NCBI GenBank assembly: GCA_907165275.2
Contig: OU015654.1
Location: forward strand, 3,551,501 to 3,615,500
Length of the DNA: 64,000 bases
Direction of reading: 5' to 3'
Source of the DNA: Zygaena filipendulae
Lineage: Eukaryota; Arthropoda; Insecta; Lepidoptera; Zygaenidae
Shown here: positions 36,366 through 47,816 of the stretch, in pieces
Layout: every line of letters begins with the position of its first letter
Position numbering within the stretch: the stretch's first letter is position 1
Program-made: the position numbers and the translations under genes
Notes under the pieces: generated by a model
Told to the model about the DNA's origin: nothing
The model's database searches: none
Seen by the model: only the letters and a program-made list of their open reading frames with translations

Positions 36366-37267
36366 GTGATGATGGGTAAACAACTTGCGGCCTTATCGCT
36401 TAATGGATATTGCATTAGTTTTCTTTTTATAAAGCACTAGGAAAAGATTTTTGTAAATTTAACGTCTAAAGGGGTAAAAAGAGGGACTAAATCTTAATTT
36501 TTAAGTAGAGCTGCGGAAATTAGAATGTTGACTCAGTACGTCAGGTTTAACTATTGTTGGTAAGGTAATTCAACTAAGTTGAAAAAATAACAACTAGTTA
36601 CAAATAGTTACCTGTAAAGGTTTTTAACACCTTTAAGCAATTATGAATGGAAAAGACAATGTATATTTATTTAATTTAAATAAAAAAAAAATAATAATAA
36701 AAATTTGATAATACCTATATAGTTATATATACATACGAGTATTTAAAGGAAAAGTCTCTGTATGCGAAACGCATTTATGCAAGAAACTGAAAACACTAAG
36801 TTGCAAAAATTGTACATATCAACTTAGGTAGGTACTCGTATATGCATGACAAATTTTAATGACAATGGCTTACGTTGCAACATTTTGCAGATGGCACGAC
36901 GCGACGGCACAGACACGAAACGAGTGGTATCACTAGAACGCCAGTATTCATTCCCGTGTTCTCGTTCATTAAATTTTCATGTTCGTGCAAATTCTGCAGA
37001 CCGGAGGACGTAAGCGGCTTGCCGAGATACTGAAGTTTCCGCCACTTTGCCGAGAAATGAACAGCGCTACATTGAATTGAAAAATGCGAACGCGGCAGAG
37101 TGGACATTAATGGATATCAATTGAATATCAATTGAATTAACTGTATTTTTTTCTATCATAAATAACAATAATAATTGTTTAGACATTACCACACAGCACA
37201 GCGTCACTTCAGCCCAATCTACGCAGAGTTTGTCCTGTGGGTACCAAACTACAGATATAATAATGTA
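36366..37267. other. Gap with one exon-like GC-rich island
   Basis: 36891-37009 is open on the plus strand between an acceptor-like ATTTTGCAG and a donor-like GTAAGC; see findings. The rest is AT-rich. Confidence 0.35.
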
Positions 37268-38055
37268 TTAATCTGAGGGCACGGTAGTGCCCCCGCCAAG
37301 AAGAGTCAAGGGAAGCGGGAGCACTACCTATCTTTTCTCAAAGCACTTCGTCGTTTTTTGAACCCTTATAACTTGGGTTTGGATTATAACCAGGTAAAAA
37401 CGAAATTCTCGGGGTATGTTGTCAGTAGCGGACTTATCAATATAAAGTTTTAATTGCATAGCTCTAATACTTTAGATTTTATTGATGTCTTAAAAAACCC
37501 TGGTTTCGTCACTGACTCAATGATGATTATCAAAATTCTTAGGGTATATCCTAATGGCCTAGAAAGCTGAAATTTGGCACGTAAGCTAGCATTAGTACAC
37601 AAAAAACAAAAAAAAAATTATAAAACTTGTAACTTTTATCCCCCAACCCCTTAAACTAGGTGATGGAAGTTTATATGAAAATTCCGCAATTTTGACTTAC
37701 AAAAAGAAATAAAATCCCACCAAAAACATATTCATGTAAAATGATGCCAAGACGAGTCCATATGACGGGCACTGGCAAAAAGTTATCAGATCTCATGTAG
37801 AGCCAAGCTTATAACTCTTTACACCCTAACTCTACAAGGCCTTCTTCACACTTCACAAACTCTACACCTCAGACAGAATATGTCATTTCGTTACTGGAAG
37901 AACCTTTGTATAACAGAAAAGTAATTAGCAGTGGATAATTTTTCACCTTACGCTCATGTGAATGGAGCGAAATAGCCAAGCCACATATTCTGACTAAGGT
38001 GTAGAGTTTGAGAAGTTAGGCCTTGTAGAGTTAGGGGTGTGTAGCGTTATATCAG
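37268..38055 (-). mobile_element. Asymmetric fold-back element (family M), copy 2
   Basis: Reversed relative to 20643-21515. It begins with the inverse hairpin (ACGGTAGTGCCCCCGCCAAG ... GGGAGCACTACC) and the shared interior (CGTCGTTTTTTGAACCCTTA, CAACCCCTTAAACTAGG). It then enters fold-back arms with CCAAGACGAGTCCATATGAC and CTACACCTCAGACAGAATAT. The distal arm is truncated at about 38055. It is about 15-20% diverged by eye from copy 1. Confidence 0.7.
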
Positions 38056-38925
38056 GCGCGTGCCCAGCCATTAATTTTAGGGGGGGGTCTCCAAGTAAAT
38101 TATTCCCGAGACTTTGGAAATAAAAAGCTATATATTAATAGGTACATTATCTTTTATATTCAAACCAAACTTTTGAATGAAAAGTGTTCTTTCAACACTT
38201 TTCTTTCAAGTTTTTTTGTTCAGAGTGCTTACTCGTGCCGTCTTATTGGGGTCATGACCCCATGATCCTGTGCACGCACATGGTGTCTACAGCATAAACA
38301 TAAAAGTTCATCTTTTAAGTTGTTAATAGTGACATAATATAGGTTTTACATTAATCAAGTGGGCAAAGATTCACCGTCATGCCAAAGAATAACCTAAATG
38401 AAGCTAAATCAAATGCGAACCATCTGTAACTTTGTATATTCGAACGCTATATTTATTCTTTGATTCATTTTATATGTACAAAAACTTGCCGCTTGTCGAA
38501 ATTGAGAGCGGTAACTTCGAGGTTACACTTGTCTATTACAAGTAGCCTGTACGATTTCTTTTCGTTGACACAATACAAAGCCAATATTTGTTTTATAGGT
38601 ATCTTTATGGTTTCTTTATATCATTCTTATTTGTATAAGTGCGAAGAAATTTTTTATTAATAGATACTGTTTTATTTATATAAAAAGATATTGGAAATTC
38701 GTATTTGAATTTGTGCTTCAGGACTTGGGAAATATATATTGTTTATATTAGAAATCAAACAAAGAGAGGTGGATGAAGAGGGTAAACAGTTTTATAGTAT
38801 GTATTCACTGAAGCGGAAGATGTGACCACAAAAGATTTATTTTTGTATTTGGTGTTTATTTTTAACTGAGACAATAAGTTTTACTTGCATCATTATTTGT
38901 GGATCCCACTGCCTAATTTTACATA
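38056..38925. other. Unannotated gap
   Basis: No gene or repeat recognised. Confidence 0.5.
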
Positions 38926-40052
38926 TAGGTCGGTTGTCCAACAGTGAACCATCCAGATACATTGAACCACCGCCATATTGAAAAAACTGTGGGGTTGCCA
39001 GTTCGACCAATGGTATTAAAACATGTCGCGTAAGAACCCTTTCCCCCTCCCGTAGTAAGCCGACGGCAGCGGCTTGAGTTTGAAGTGTGGGAGCGGTTTG
39101 TTTGTTTTTCGCCAAACAAAGATACTTTTCACAGGTAAGTCTCTCGATTTTTGTATATTTTGTTATTAAATATATCACCAAACGCTACATGGTATAAAAT
39201 TTGTTGTAGATTTAGTCGTTTTATGAGCATATTGTGCTACGACAATTCAGTATATAACCTATCTTTATTTCGTATTTTAAGTAGAATGGTGTAGTTGTTG
39301 ATCAGTGAACCAGGTCCGCATAGTACTCAGTGAGCCGACTCACTGTATACCTTACGATCCAGGTTCATTGTTTCTTGATAGTGTGACATTGAGAATGATT
39401 AAAAACTATTTTTTGTTTAGGATGCCAAGACCAAAAGATAAAGAAAGAAAAATAGGGAAACACAGTGGACGACATGACATCAGCGTTAAAAATGGTGGAT
39501 AATGGTAATTCTATAAGGGCAGCGGCAAAAACCTTAGTGTTATTAAATTAGGTTAGGTTTAATGAGAACCTAAGTATAAAAAGTTTTCATTTTTAATTGA
39601 AATGAATAATTTAATTTTATATTGTATTATGTTATGTTTATTTTTGTTTTACGCGGTTTTTTCAAAGAAGAATGTTTGTCATAGCACCGAAAAGATTTAT
39701 ATAATAACTTTTAGATTTTGTATGACAAAAATAATGGTGATTACCAAAAATTATTTAAGTTTTTTTTTTCAAATAGTTATAAGCATTTTAAACGGGTACT
39801 TACATTATGGTTCAGTGTTGAAATAAGGGTGGTTCAATGTAAATTACCCATAGTACACAGTGAACCGAATTTATTTTTTTAAAAAAACCTACGTAATCTG
39901 TCTTGGTTTGTTCCTAGCATTCTGTAACCTATATCTGAGAAACCTTATGATATTACCTAAACAATGACACCAAAACGAAATTTTTATCTTAATTATCTAG
40001 CAAGTTCTGCGACATAGAAAAAACGGTGGTTCACTGTTGGACAACGCACCAT
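38926..40052 (+). mobile_element. Decayed pogo-like DNA transposon, internally deleted
   Basis: The left end TAGGTCGGTTGTCCAACAGT and GAACCA match the inverse of the right end (40022-40052: TGGTTCACTGTTGGACAACG, CACCA). TA lies outside the left end and, once the adjacent MITE is removed, outside the right end. AGTGAACC-like words recur inside (38950, 39304, 39857), perhaps transposase-binding sites. A remnant of the transposase N-terminus is at 39422. About 1.1 kb is too short for a complete pogo transposase, so the element is non-autonomous. Confidence 0.6.
39422..39554 (+). pseudogene. Pogo/Tigger-type transposase N-terminal fragment, frameshifted
   Basis: The first frame encodes MPRPKDKERKIGKHS. 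After a frame change near 39465 the sequence continues DDMTSALKMVDNGNSIRAAA then KTL. A basic MPR-K start, an acidic DDM and an NG-SIR-AAKT helix-turn-helix are the layout of the psq-type DNA-binding domain of pogo-superfamily transposases. Stops close both frames within 45 codons and no DDE domain follows. An ATTTTTTGTTTAGG acceptor-like site sits immediately before the ATG. The frameshift and missing catalytic part make it a pseudogene. Identification rests on about 35 residues. Confidence 0.5.
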
Positions 40053-40054
40053 AC

Positions 40055-40363
40055 AACGTGTTAATGAATTAACTGAAAACCTGATACAATATTTTATGTC
40101 GAAAAAATTTATACTTTAAAAGTTATTCAACATTAGTTTGGAGGTGACCTATCTACGAAATTCCAAGCGCTACGCCTGCGCCTACCGGTTCGAATTTTTT
40201 TGCTGCGGGCGGCGTACGCGCCAAATATTGTATTATAAATAATTTAGACATGGGTTAGTAAAAATGAAAAAATATGATCTATATTAAAACATAGTGCGAT
40301 CGATTCGCTAGTTGATTCTGAGCAAACTACTTTCTAGTTTTCAGTTAATTCATTAACACGTTG
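40055..40363 (-). mobile_element. MITE family P, copy A (TA-flanked)
   Basis: Ends CAACGTGTTAATGAATTAAC (left) and its inverse GTTAATTCATTAACACGTTG (right), flanked by TA on both sides. The interior carries GCTACGCCTGCGCCTACCGG and GCGGGCGGCGTACGCGCC. It lies in the opposite orientation to copies at 43103 and 49191 and lacks about 40 bp of them. The TA duplication suggests Tc1/mariner/pogo-type mobilisation. Its left TA is also the outer TA of the pogo remnant. Confidence 0.8.
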
Positions 40364-41472
40364 TATAAACTACATATTTTTAAATGTTCACATTTCTTTC
40401 ATTTGCGTCCCATCAGTACTGTCCCTGTCCCAGAACGAAAGGTTAAAAGCTCAGACCAAATAAAAACTAAAGACGGAACGCGTAGAACAAACAAGTGAAG
40501 CCCGGAAAAAGACACCACGCCGTGCACATACCTACTCAGAAACACGCACACACTTACAAGAAAAAGACACCATACCTTAGTTTGAGTTTCTCCCGCTAAT
40601 GGAGGTGACGCAACAATTAAATTAAAAAAAATGCCATATTGTGTCAACAGTAAGTAAACTTAGCAAATCCATACACTTTCCTAATCACCACAATACGCAT
40701 TAACCGGCTTCACTCCGTTGTTCGAGACGTTCCGTCTTTAGTTTTTATTAAGTCTGAGGTTAAAAGTAGGACGTCCAACTAAGATTTCGTGATGACTCCT
40801 TTGGAGTCATTAGTCAGAAACTGCACTTATTTCAATCAAGTGACAGTCATCTGTCGTTTGTGTGTCAAATTTCAATTCGTTCAGGACCCTTATTCACTAT
40901 GACCATCAACATTCCTTGCTCATAACGCGCGTCCCAAAAACGCATTTACAAACGTTCTAGATGTCAAGATTTTAGAAATTATTTTTCTTTATGCTGTAAG
41001 AAACTTTGTAAATGTATTTTTTTTTCAGTAAAACTTCTTTAATTACGAGGGAAAGACGCGGAAAGGGGAAAGAGGGAAAGAGCGGCGTGTTATGGTCATA
41101 GGGAATAAGGGCACAGCTGATACGTGTGATTGAGTCATAAACATTACCCCCGTTTAACACACATTACCTCTTTAGGGGTTGAACTTGCAGAACTCCTTTT
41201 CAATGCTTAAAAAAGATCAAGTTTCTACAGCTTTCGGGTGTGTGGAGTTTAATCAGTCAAATCATTAAGGCTTTATGTCTTTATAATGTAAAATAAAACA
41301 ATTATGTATACCACAGACGAGACGTGGACAAGCTGCTATGATACGATGCAAGGTCGAAGATCTAATAATTTAAATAATCACGTAATTTAAATGTTTAATT
41401 GAGTGTAATAAAGAGGAGATACGGTATAGGGCGGCGCCTTTGATCTCATGGTAGTACCGACCATCTATTAAC
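40364..41472. other. Unannotated gap
   Basis: No gene recognised. Frames at 40399-40647 and 40972-41160 (minus) lack motifs. Confidence 0.45.
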
Positions 41473-41640
41473 TAGCTATTAAAACCTGCATAAGTTTCGG
41501 AATTCACGTAGGAACTCTTAATTTTTTGTTCTGACAATTTAGAAAACAACAAATAAATTTAAATCGGTCGAGCCATTTTCGAGTTTTTGCGAGGCTAACG
41601 CGTTAATATTTAACTGATATTATATAGATTCTATAGAAAT
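41473..41640 (+). repeat. Family A-like repeat, degraded
   Basis: ACTAGCTATTAAAACCTGCA, AAGTTTCGGAATTCACG, then AAATCGGTCGAGCCATTTTC and GAGTTTTTGCGAGGC, ending ATTATATAGATTCTATAG. Confidence 0.55.
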
Positions 41641-42934
41641 GGATATTGCCTGCACACGAGCGAAAAGCGACAAGGGACCTTTTATCATAGGTCCCCTACT
41701 ACGGAGGCCAGTACGGGCCAACACCTGCCGGCTGTAACGACGGCTTCGTCGAACCTCTGTATTGAGACACTATGTAAACAGCCTATATCGTTGTTTACCA
41801 ATGGGCAAGAATCTAAATAATTTTCATTAAAAAAAACCCAGACTAATTAAGAAGTACCTACCTCCTCTATTGGAGTCAGTTACAAAATGAAGTAATTTGT
41901 ATTCTACGTACGAGACTAAAGGGGACGGGATGTGTAAGCACCACGCAAGTTCGCAGACTTTACGAATTACCAACTTAAATAATTTCTAGACTACACTGGA
42001 AATCATACCATCCAAGACTTTATGTATATAATTATAATTACGTGCTTTGTAATTAGTCAATAGAGAAAACATAATCATTTTCGGAAATAGTAAAGTATTT
42101 TTTGAACTGACATACCTAATAAATAAATGTTTTTTTTACTATTACAGGGTCGCAAAACACGAATATTTTTTTGAACATTCTATAATTAATACAAGTACAA
42201 GTCTTTTAGAGATCCGTAATTTTTGATGAGTGTTACGATAAAAATGTTACGCTTGTCATTTGATTCATACAAGAAGTTCTCAGTTCTTTGTATTTTTTAA
42301 CGTTTATAAAAATAATCATGCTGGTTAAGTTGGCGTACCTATAACTTAGTACACAGCGACTTGTGTGTTACACAATGGGCGGTAGGGCAAGTATGGTCGC
42401 GGTTCGATGCCTGGGAACAAACGGGAGTGAGACAGGCTTAAAGTTCATGTGAACATCTTCCGACAACTGGATATGAAGTGATACTCCATATTATGTAGGT
42501 ACCTATATCGTATGAGTTAAGAAAAAGAAGTGTAAATTAGAGTACAATTCAAAACCTTCATCGGCACACAGACTACGACTACTGAACTAAATTAAAAACT
42601 TACAAATATCAACTTACATAAATAAATAAGATAAAACGAAAGCTATTTAAAAATAAAAATATTGAATACCTAATACATAGATATCTACGATTATAGATAG
42701 AGAAGAATTGATAAACAAAAAGAAAATACTAAAACAGTAGTTTACAATTTGTGTGAGTAAAAACTCATCAGCGAAAGCTGCTAATATTACTAAAAATAAT
42801 ATTTACTTTAATATACAATAAAAGTCATGATTATAACAAAAGAGACCTCACTAATTGGCATTTATTAGGGTGACCAACGCAAACTACATTCGGTCTTCCG
42901 TTTGTAAATTGTCTTGTTAAAAAACATTCAGCAA
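41641..42934. other. Unannotated gap
   Basis: A GC-rich spot at 41640-41770 could not be assigned. A B-box-like GGTTCGATGCC occurs at 42401 without a convincing A box. Confidence 0.4.
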
Positions 42935-43092
42935 AAGATTTTACCATTATAAATTTCGGGATTCCCTCCGGAATTCAGGTGTTAATTAATCTTCATTTCA
43001 TCGAAATCCATTCAGTCGTTTCAGAGTTTAAACAAATATACTTACTCAAACTCGCGCACACACTCAAATTTCAACATTTAAGTATAATATTA
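42935..43092 (+). repeat. Family A-like repeat, degraded
   Basis: AAATTTCGGGATTCCCTCCG, TTCATCGAAATCCATTCAGT, CGTTTCAGAGTTTAAAC, then CACTC and AATATTAT at the end. Confidence 0.45.
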
Positions 43093-43102
43093 TCTAATTA
43101 TA

Positions 43103-43460
43103 CAACGTGTTAATGAATTAACTGAAAACCAGAAAGTAGTTTGCTCAGAATCGACTTACGAATCGATGGCACCATGTTTTAATAAAGGTTATATTTTTAC
43201 ATTTTTACGAGCCCATGACTAAATTATTTATAACACAATATTTGGCGCGTACGCCACCCGTAGCAAAAAAAAATCGAATCGGTCATTGACGCGTAGGTGC
43301 GGGCGTAGCGCTTGAAACTTCGTAGATCGGTCACCTCCAAACTAAGGGTGAATAACTTTTAAACTATTAATTGTTCGACATAAATTTTACTTTAATCGTA
43401 ATATTGTTTATTTTCTAAAATGGGGTATATCAGGTTTTTGATTAATTCATTAACACGTTG
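43103..43460 (+). mobile_element. MITE family P, copy B (TA-flanked)
   Basis: 358 bp with CAACGTGTTAATGAATTAAC and the inverse at the right end, flanked by TA (43101-43102 and 43461-43462). It shares TTTGCTCAGAATCGACT, TTTGGCGCGTACGCC, GGCGTAGCGCTTGAAAC and TCGGTCACCTCCAAACTAA with the other copies. It has no ORF. Confidence 0.85.
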
Positions 43461-44079
43461 TATAAAAAAACTAACGTTTTATCCAACTTCACAGTTTCAT
43501 ACAAATATGTAATAGCATTTCAAAAAGTGGCGTCATAGATTGAATATATCCATAAACTAAAGAGACGAAGAACATAGATTTTAATGATTCTATTAAACTT
43601 CGTGTGTAATAGAGAAGAGGACAAGGCGTGTTAAAAATCTTAAGTACATCAAAAGAACCAGATTACCTAAAATATTATAACACGTCTTCATTACATAAAT
43701 ACATTGTTAGATGAGCGGTTGAGCACGTAGCTTAGGTAGATATACGTCAAAAGAAAATCACAGAAAGAATAGTTTTCACACAAATACAAGCCGTATTCTC
43801 TACACACAAAAGACTATGAGCACATGAATAGAGTCGCAACAACACGTCATTACGATTCCATACGTGTCGCTGCCAGGAAGACGAAGGCCTTATTCCGAAT
43901 TTGTGTGTTCTTAAACAAACTAAAGTCTATAATAAAAAGGTTTTATTAAGCAAGCGACCAATATAACGACAATCCTAGTGTGTCTTTTAAGACATTAAGC
44001 ACTATGATCTAGCACGAAGTCATTTCGAAAATAGACTGGTCTACAGTCTACATACAGTCCTATTGACAATTGGAGTTTC
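43461..44079. other. Unannotated gap
   Basis: AT-rich; no feature supported. Confidence 0.5.
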
Positions 44080-44335
44080 AAACACGTAAATTTTTGAAAT
44101 TCCCGCAGGATCTCTTTACCTATATCACGGTGAAAGTACTCAACATCCTATCCCAAGATCTAAATTACTTTTAACTAATTAAACGTATGAATATCTGTAT
44201 CCCCGCAAGACCAAAATATCCGTGATAAAAAGTATCCTATAACTGTAGGTTTCTAAGGAATTTTTAGAATCGATTAAGTAGTTCCAGAGATTACTCCCTA
44301 CATCCAAACATACAAACTTTCCCTTATTATAATAT
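44080..44335 (+). repeat. Family A-like repeat, degraded and partly duplicated
   Basis: AAATTTTTGAAATTCCCGCA, then a second partial head (GTATCCCCGCAAGACC), TCCGTGATAAAAAGTATCCT, AGTTCCAGAGATTACTCC and a CATACAAAC tail before AATATTAATTTCG. Confidence 0.45.
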
Positions 44336-45220
44336 TAATTTCGAAGTGTAGATTTGCAAGACTAGGTCGGTGCTATGTTAAATAGAAGTTCTAGTAGGGT
44401 GTGCTTTATCTATTTGGTAGTTTTAATCAAAGTTTCACATACTCGTACATAGATCCATACCAAGGCAGAGACTAAATTACAAACATTCACTTGCCTTGCT
44501 TTGTACGGATCCATTTGTTATGTTTTTTTGTAAATATGTTTTCTAATATGTGGGTGCAATAATATAAAGTATATTTGAATTTGATACTCTTTATACCGGA
44601 ACGGTTTATGTGCATACATAGTACGTTCGGAATAGGGCCTTTGGTAGAGTATCGTTCGGTATCTCAACTACATAGCTACCAATAGGTATTTTTATCTAAT
44701 GGTCCTCAGATTCATAGAAACGATTTCTTTCCCTAGAATCGCGATGTGGACGAGTATTCGAGATTATTATACGTATAGGTGATAGGTATCGAGACGAGAC
44801 ACGCTTCTCGTAACTGTACCTAGAAGGAGAAAATACACCTGTATATTTTCTTTTGTAGCTTTTCTACAAGTTTGAGACTCAATTTTGTTTTGACGGCACA
44901 AATTTCGAACTGTATAATAGGTTCTTATATCTTATGTATTTTTCTGAATCTCTGACAAAATGTAGGTACTATACAAAATTTCACGATGATCGGTTTATTA
45001 GTTGAGGAATGAAGTTTTTGGTTAGACTACAAATAAGACAACTGAGAAGTTAGAACAGAAATATGCAGGAGTACCGAAAACCTTTCAAATCAAATCAAAT
45101 CTATTGAAAACACATTTACAAAACACAGAAAACATGTAAATACGTACAATGAGGTGACCTATATTTTAGATTCTGCTAATATTTTCAATTTAGAGACGCG
45201 CCATTGAATACAATTATTTA

Positions 45221-45222
<2 letters not shown>
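44336..45222. other. Gap with two LINE-tail-like ends
   Basis: 44500-44585 ends GTGCAATAATATAAAGTATA then TTTGAATTTGATA, a polyadenylation-like LINE tail. 45083-45160 begins TCAAATCAAATCTATTGAAA, like an inverted LINE tail. Neither retains coding sequence. Confidence 0.35.
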
Positions 45223-45259
<37 letters not shown>

Positions 45260-45464
45260 CCACTTCACAACACACAGATCTACTTGATCCCACACTAAGT
45301 TATAAGCTTGTGTCGTGGAAACCAAGCAAACGTGGTTTATACTACACATATTATTACATATATATTATACTATAGATATATATATACATATATACACCCA
45401 GACTGGAAAATGGAACCCTGCGTTCATTACACAAAGTCCACCCCACCGGGAATCGAACCCGGAA
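45223..45464 (-). mobile_element. tRNA-derived SINE, 5'-truncated
   Basis: A TAA microsatellite (45223-45259) is the inverted tail. The body matches 36103-36365 (CTTGATCCCACACTAAGTTA, CCAGACTGGAAAATGGAACC). The B box remains as GAATCGAACCCGG, and the A box end is missing after 45464. Confidence 0.75.
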
Positions 45465-47684
45465 TAATATGTATTATTATACTGTAGCTAATGTGAAATT
45501 ACACTATAACTAAGTAATACCAAAAGAAATAAACCTACATGCTACTACTACAGTAAGAAAATGTTTTACAAAATAGTAGATAAAAAAACACACAAAGAAA
45601 TATCACTAGTCGGGAGAAGTTAAAAGTCGCAAAGGATCTAGGAGGCAATGATCTATAAATCGATGCCGATCGAATCGATAGAATCATCGATTCAAAAGTA
45701 ACGACGGAGCAAGGACGTGACTGTATTAATTAGTATGCTTCGCACAGTCGCCAAGCTTGAGGCTGATGGCATGCGAATTATTTGTTTCTGTTGTCGATCG
45801 ATGTATGGATGCTCGAACATCGACTCCATTGTAGGCATACAATATTCATGCCATTTGCTATACTGTGTGTGGCCGTAACGTTTAGTTTTGGTCTAGACAC
45901 AAACATGAGTTGATTGCGTGCATTTTGTTTTCCAGCAAAATACCTTTTTGACTTGTTTTGTTTTGGTAAAATTCAATTTAACTGTTCTCATTAATAAAAT
46001 GTTATATTTTGCCTTATTCGTAGTAGTAGTGTGTGAAGCATTGAAGTATAATAATATAGGTACTTTACTAAGTAGGTACTAAATTACACTTCAATGGTGT
46101 GAAACTTTCTAGAAACGAGGAATTATATTGTTTAATATTATGAATCTTCAACTTCATATTATGTTGTCGTTTAATAAATATTTTTTTCTTTACTTTTAAT
46201 TTTTCTGCATTTACATAATATTTACATAGGTACCGCTCGCTAAAAACGGCCTTAATCAATCAAGACACCCCGCTGTGTGCTCCGGTGCTAGTTGTTCAAA
46301 TCTGATCAATTAGTCGCCATATTGAATCCCCCCCACCTCCCTCGTGACTGTGGGGGCGATTATGACGCATCGAGAAAACTCCGATTTGTAACTTAGAAAT
46401 TGATGTTTAATTATAACAACAAATCTTCAAATCATTTAAATCATCTTGGGTGAATCTATATCTATAGTTTTACCCGCGTATTTATCTTTGTAACTTAACT
46501 TTATCATATAAGTTCAAGCATTTTTATTAATTCTTCCCTTGTTTTATCTTTTTTACAGATTGGAATGGTTCTTAAAAGAACCGAAGTTATAGATTTTGAC
46601 TGAAGACATATAAATACATAATATCTATATTTTATTTTATTCTTAATTTAGGATTCTGAAATATTTAAAGGGTAAATTAATCGCTTTTCTACCCGCCTGT
46701 TCCACAATCGAACATCAAAGGTAGGGTATAAATCAAGTAGATAAATATTCTCGGCGTTACACTCGAAAATTTTAAACTTAATTCGGGGGTGGGGCGGGGC
46801 TCGCACCCTCGCTCTGTTGACCCCTGTCTCCCCGATAATTGTAAGTGACTCACCCGCGCCGACGCCACCCCCGACCATAAGAGCGCATACAGCTTGACTA
46901 TTGTAATAATACATTTTGCATAACAAAGTAATAAAATACCAAATTCGAAACGTGGAATGAAACTAAACTGTAGTTTTTTAACCGAATTCAAAAAGGCAAG
47001 GTTCTCAATTCGATACGTATTGTACCTACTCGTATGTATCTAATAATGTTGAAATTGCACAATTACATGTGCCAAATTTTAGGTGTGTTTTACTTTGTAC
47101 GGGCATGCACATAATAATATGTATATATCCGCACATTTCTCAGAAACTAGAAGTCGGATTGAAATAGTTCTTATTTTGTTGGATTACGTAGATATCTATC
47201 AAATTAAGAAATAGTATAATTATCATCAAAATTGATTCAGTAAAATATATCGAAATGGCATGTTTTTACTAATATAAAAAACGAGGAAAGAAAAGGGTGC
47301 ATGAGAATTTAAAAAAAAATTAAACGTCTTGAATACACAGAAGTGAAAAGTTTCTTAAGTTTTTGTTTACCCTTAGAGAAATAATTTTCGCGGCGACGCA
47401 AAACAAATTGATAAAGGATTGGTTAAATTTTGACATAACTGTACTTACACTCGAAGATGAACAAAGAGTGATGAGTCACTTTACCTTTTCAAAATCGACC
47501 CCAGAGATCGAGTTAACAAAATTGCTTTGAAAATAGCATTCTCATCAAATTACCTGAAACAAAACAAAATAAAATTAAGTTTTTCAAATTATAGTTATAA
47601 CTTGAATGACTAACAAGTCTATCAACGTCATTGTTAGTATGCAGAAATAACATTTTACAAATGAAACTGCAGGAAACAGCTATA
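45465..47684. other. Unannotated gap with an ATCGAT cluster and a GC-rich patch
   Basis: Four ATCGAT-type words lie within 45657-45692 and another near 45796. 46770-46880 is strongly GC-rich. A CCGA-type repeat tail starts at about 46976 (TTTTTTAACCGAATTCAAAA). No gene supported. Confidence 0.4.
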
Positions 47685-47816
47685 GTATAATTATGTCCTT
47701 GTACCTATGCTTATGCATAACGTGTATGCAAAATTTCATGATGATCCGTTGAGCAGTTAGTGTGTAAAATCGTAATAAACAAATAACTCACCTTCGCATT
47801 TATAATATTAGGTAGG
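47685..47816 (+). repeat. Family A repeat, 3' part
   Basis: ATAACGTGTATGCAAAATTT, CATGATGATCCGTTGAGCAG, TTAGTGTGTAAAATCGTAAT, then ATTTATAATATTAGGTAGGA. The head is missing. Confidence 0.6.

Noticed and set aside
38837..39181. 114-codon minus-strand open frame
   Set aside because: It spans the left border of the pogo-like element and is antisense to it; no motif.
42361..42430. B-box-like GGTTCGATGCC as a tRNA or SINE
   Set aside because: No matching A box or cloverleaf pairing could be found.
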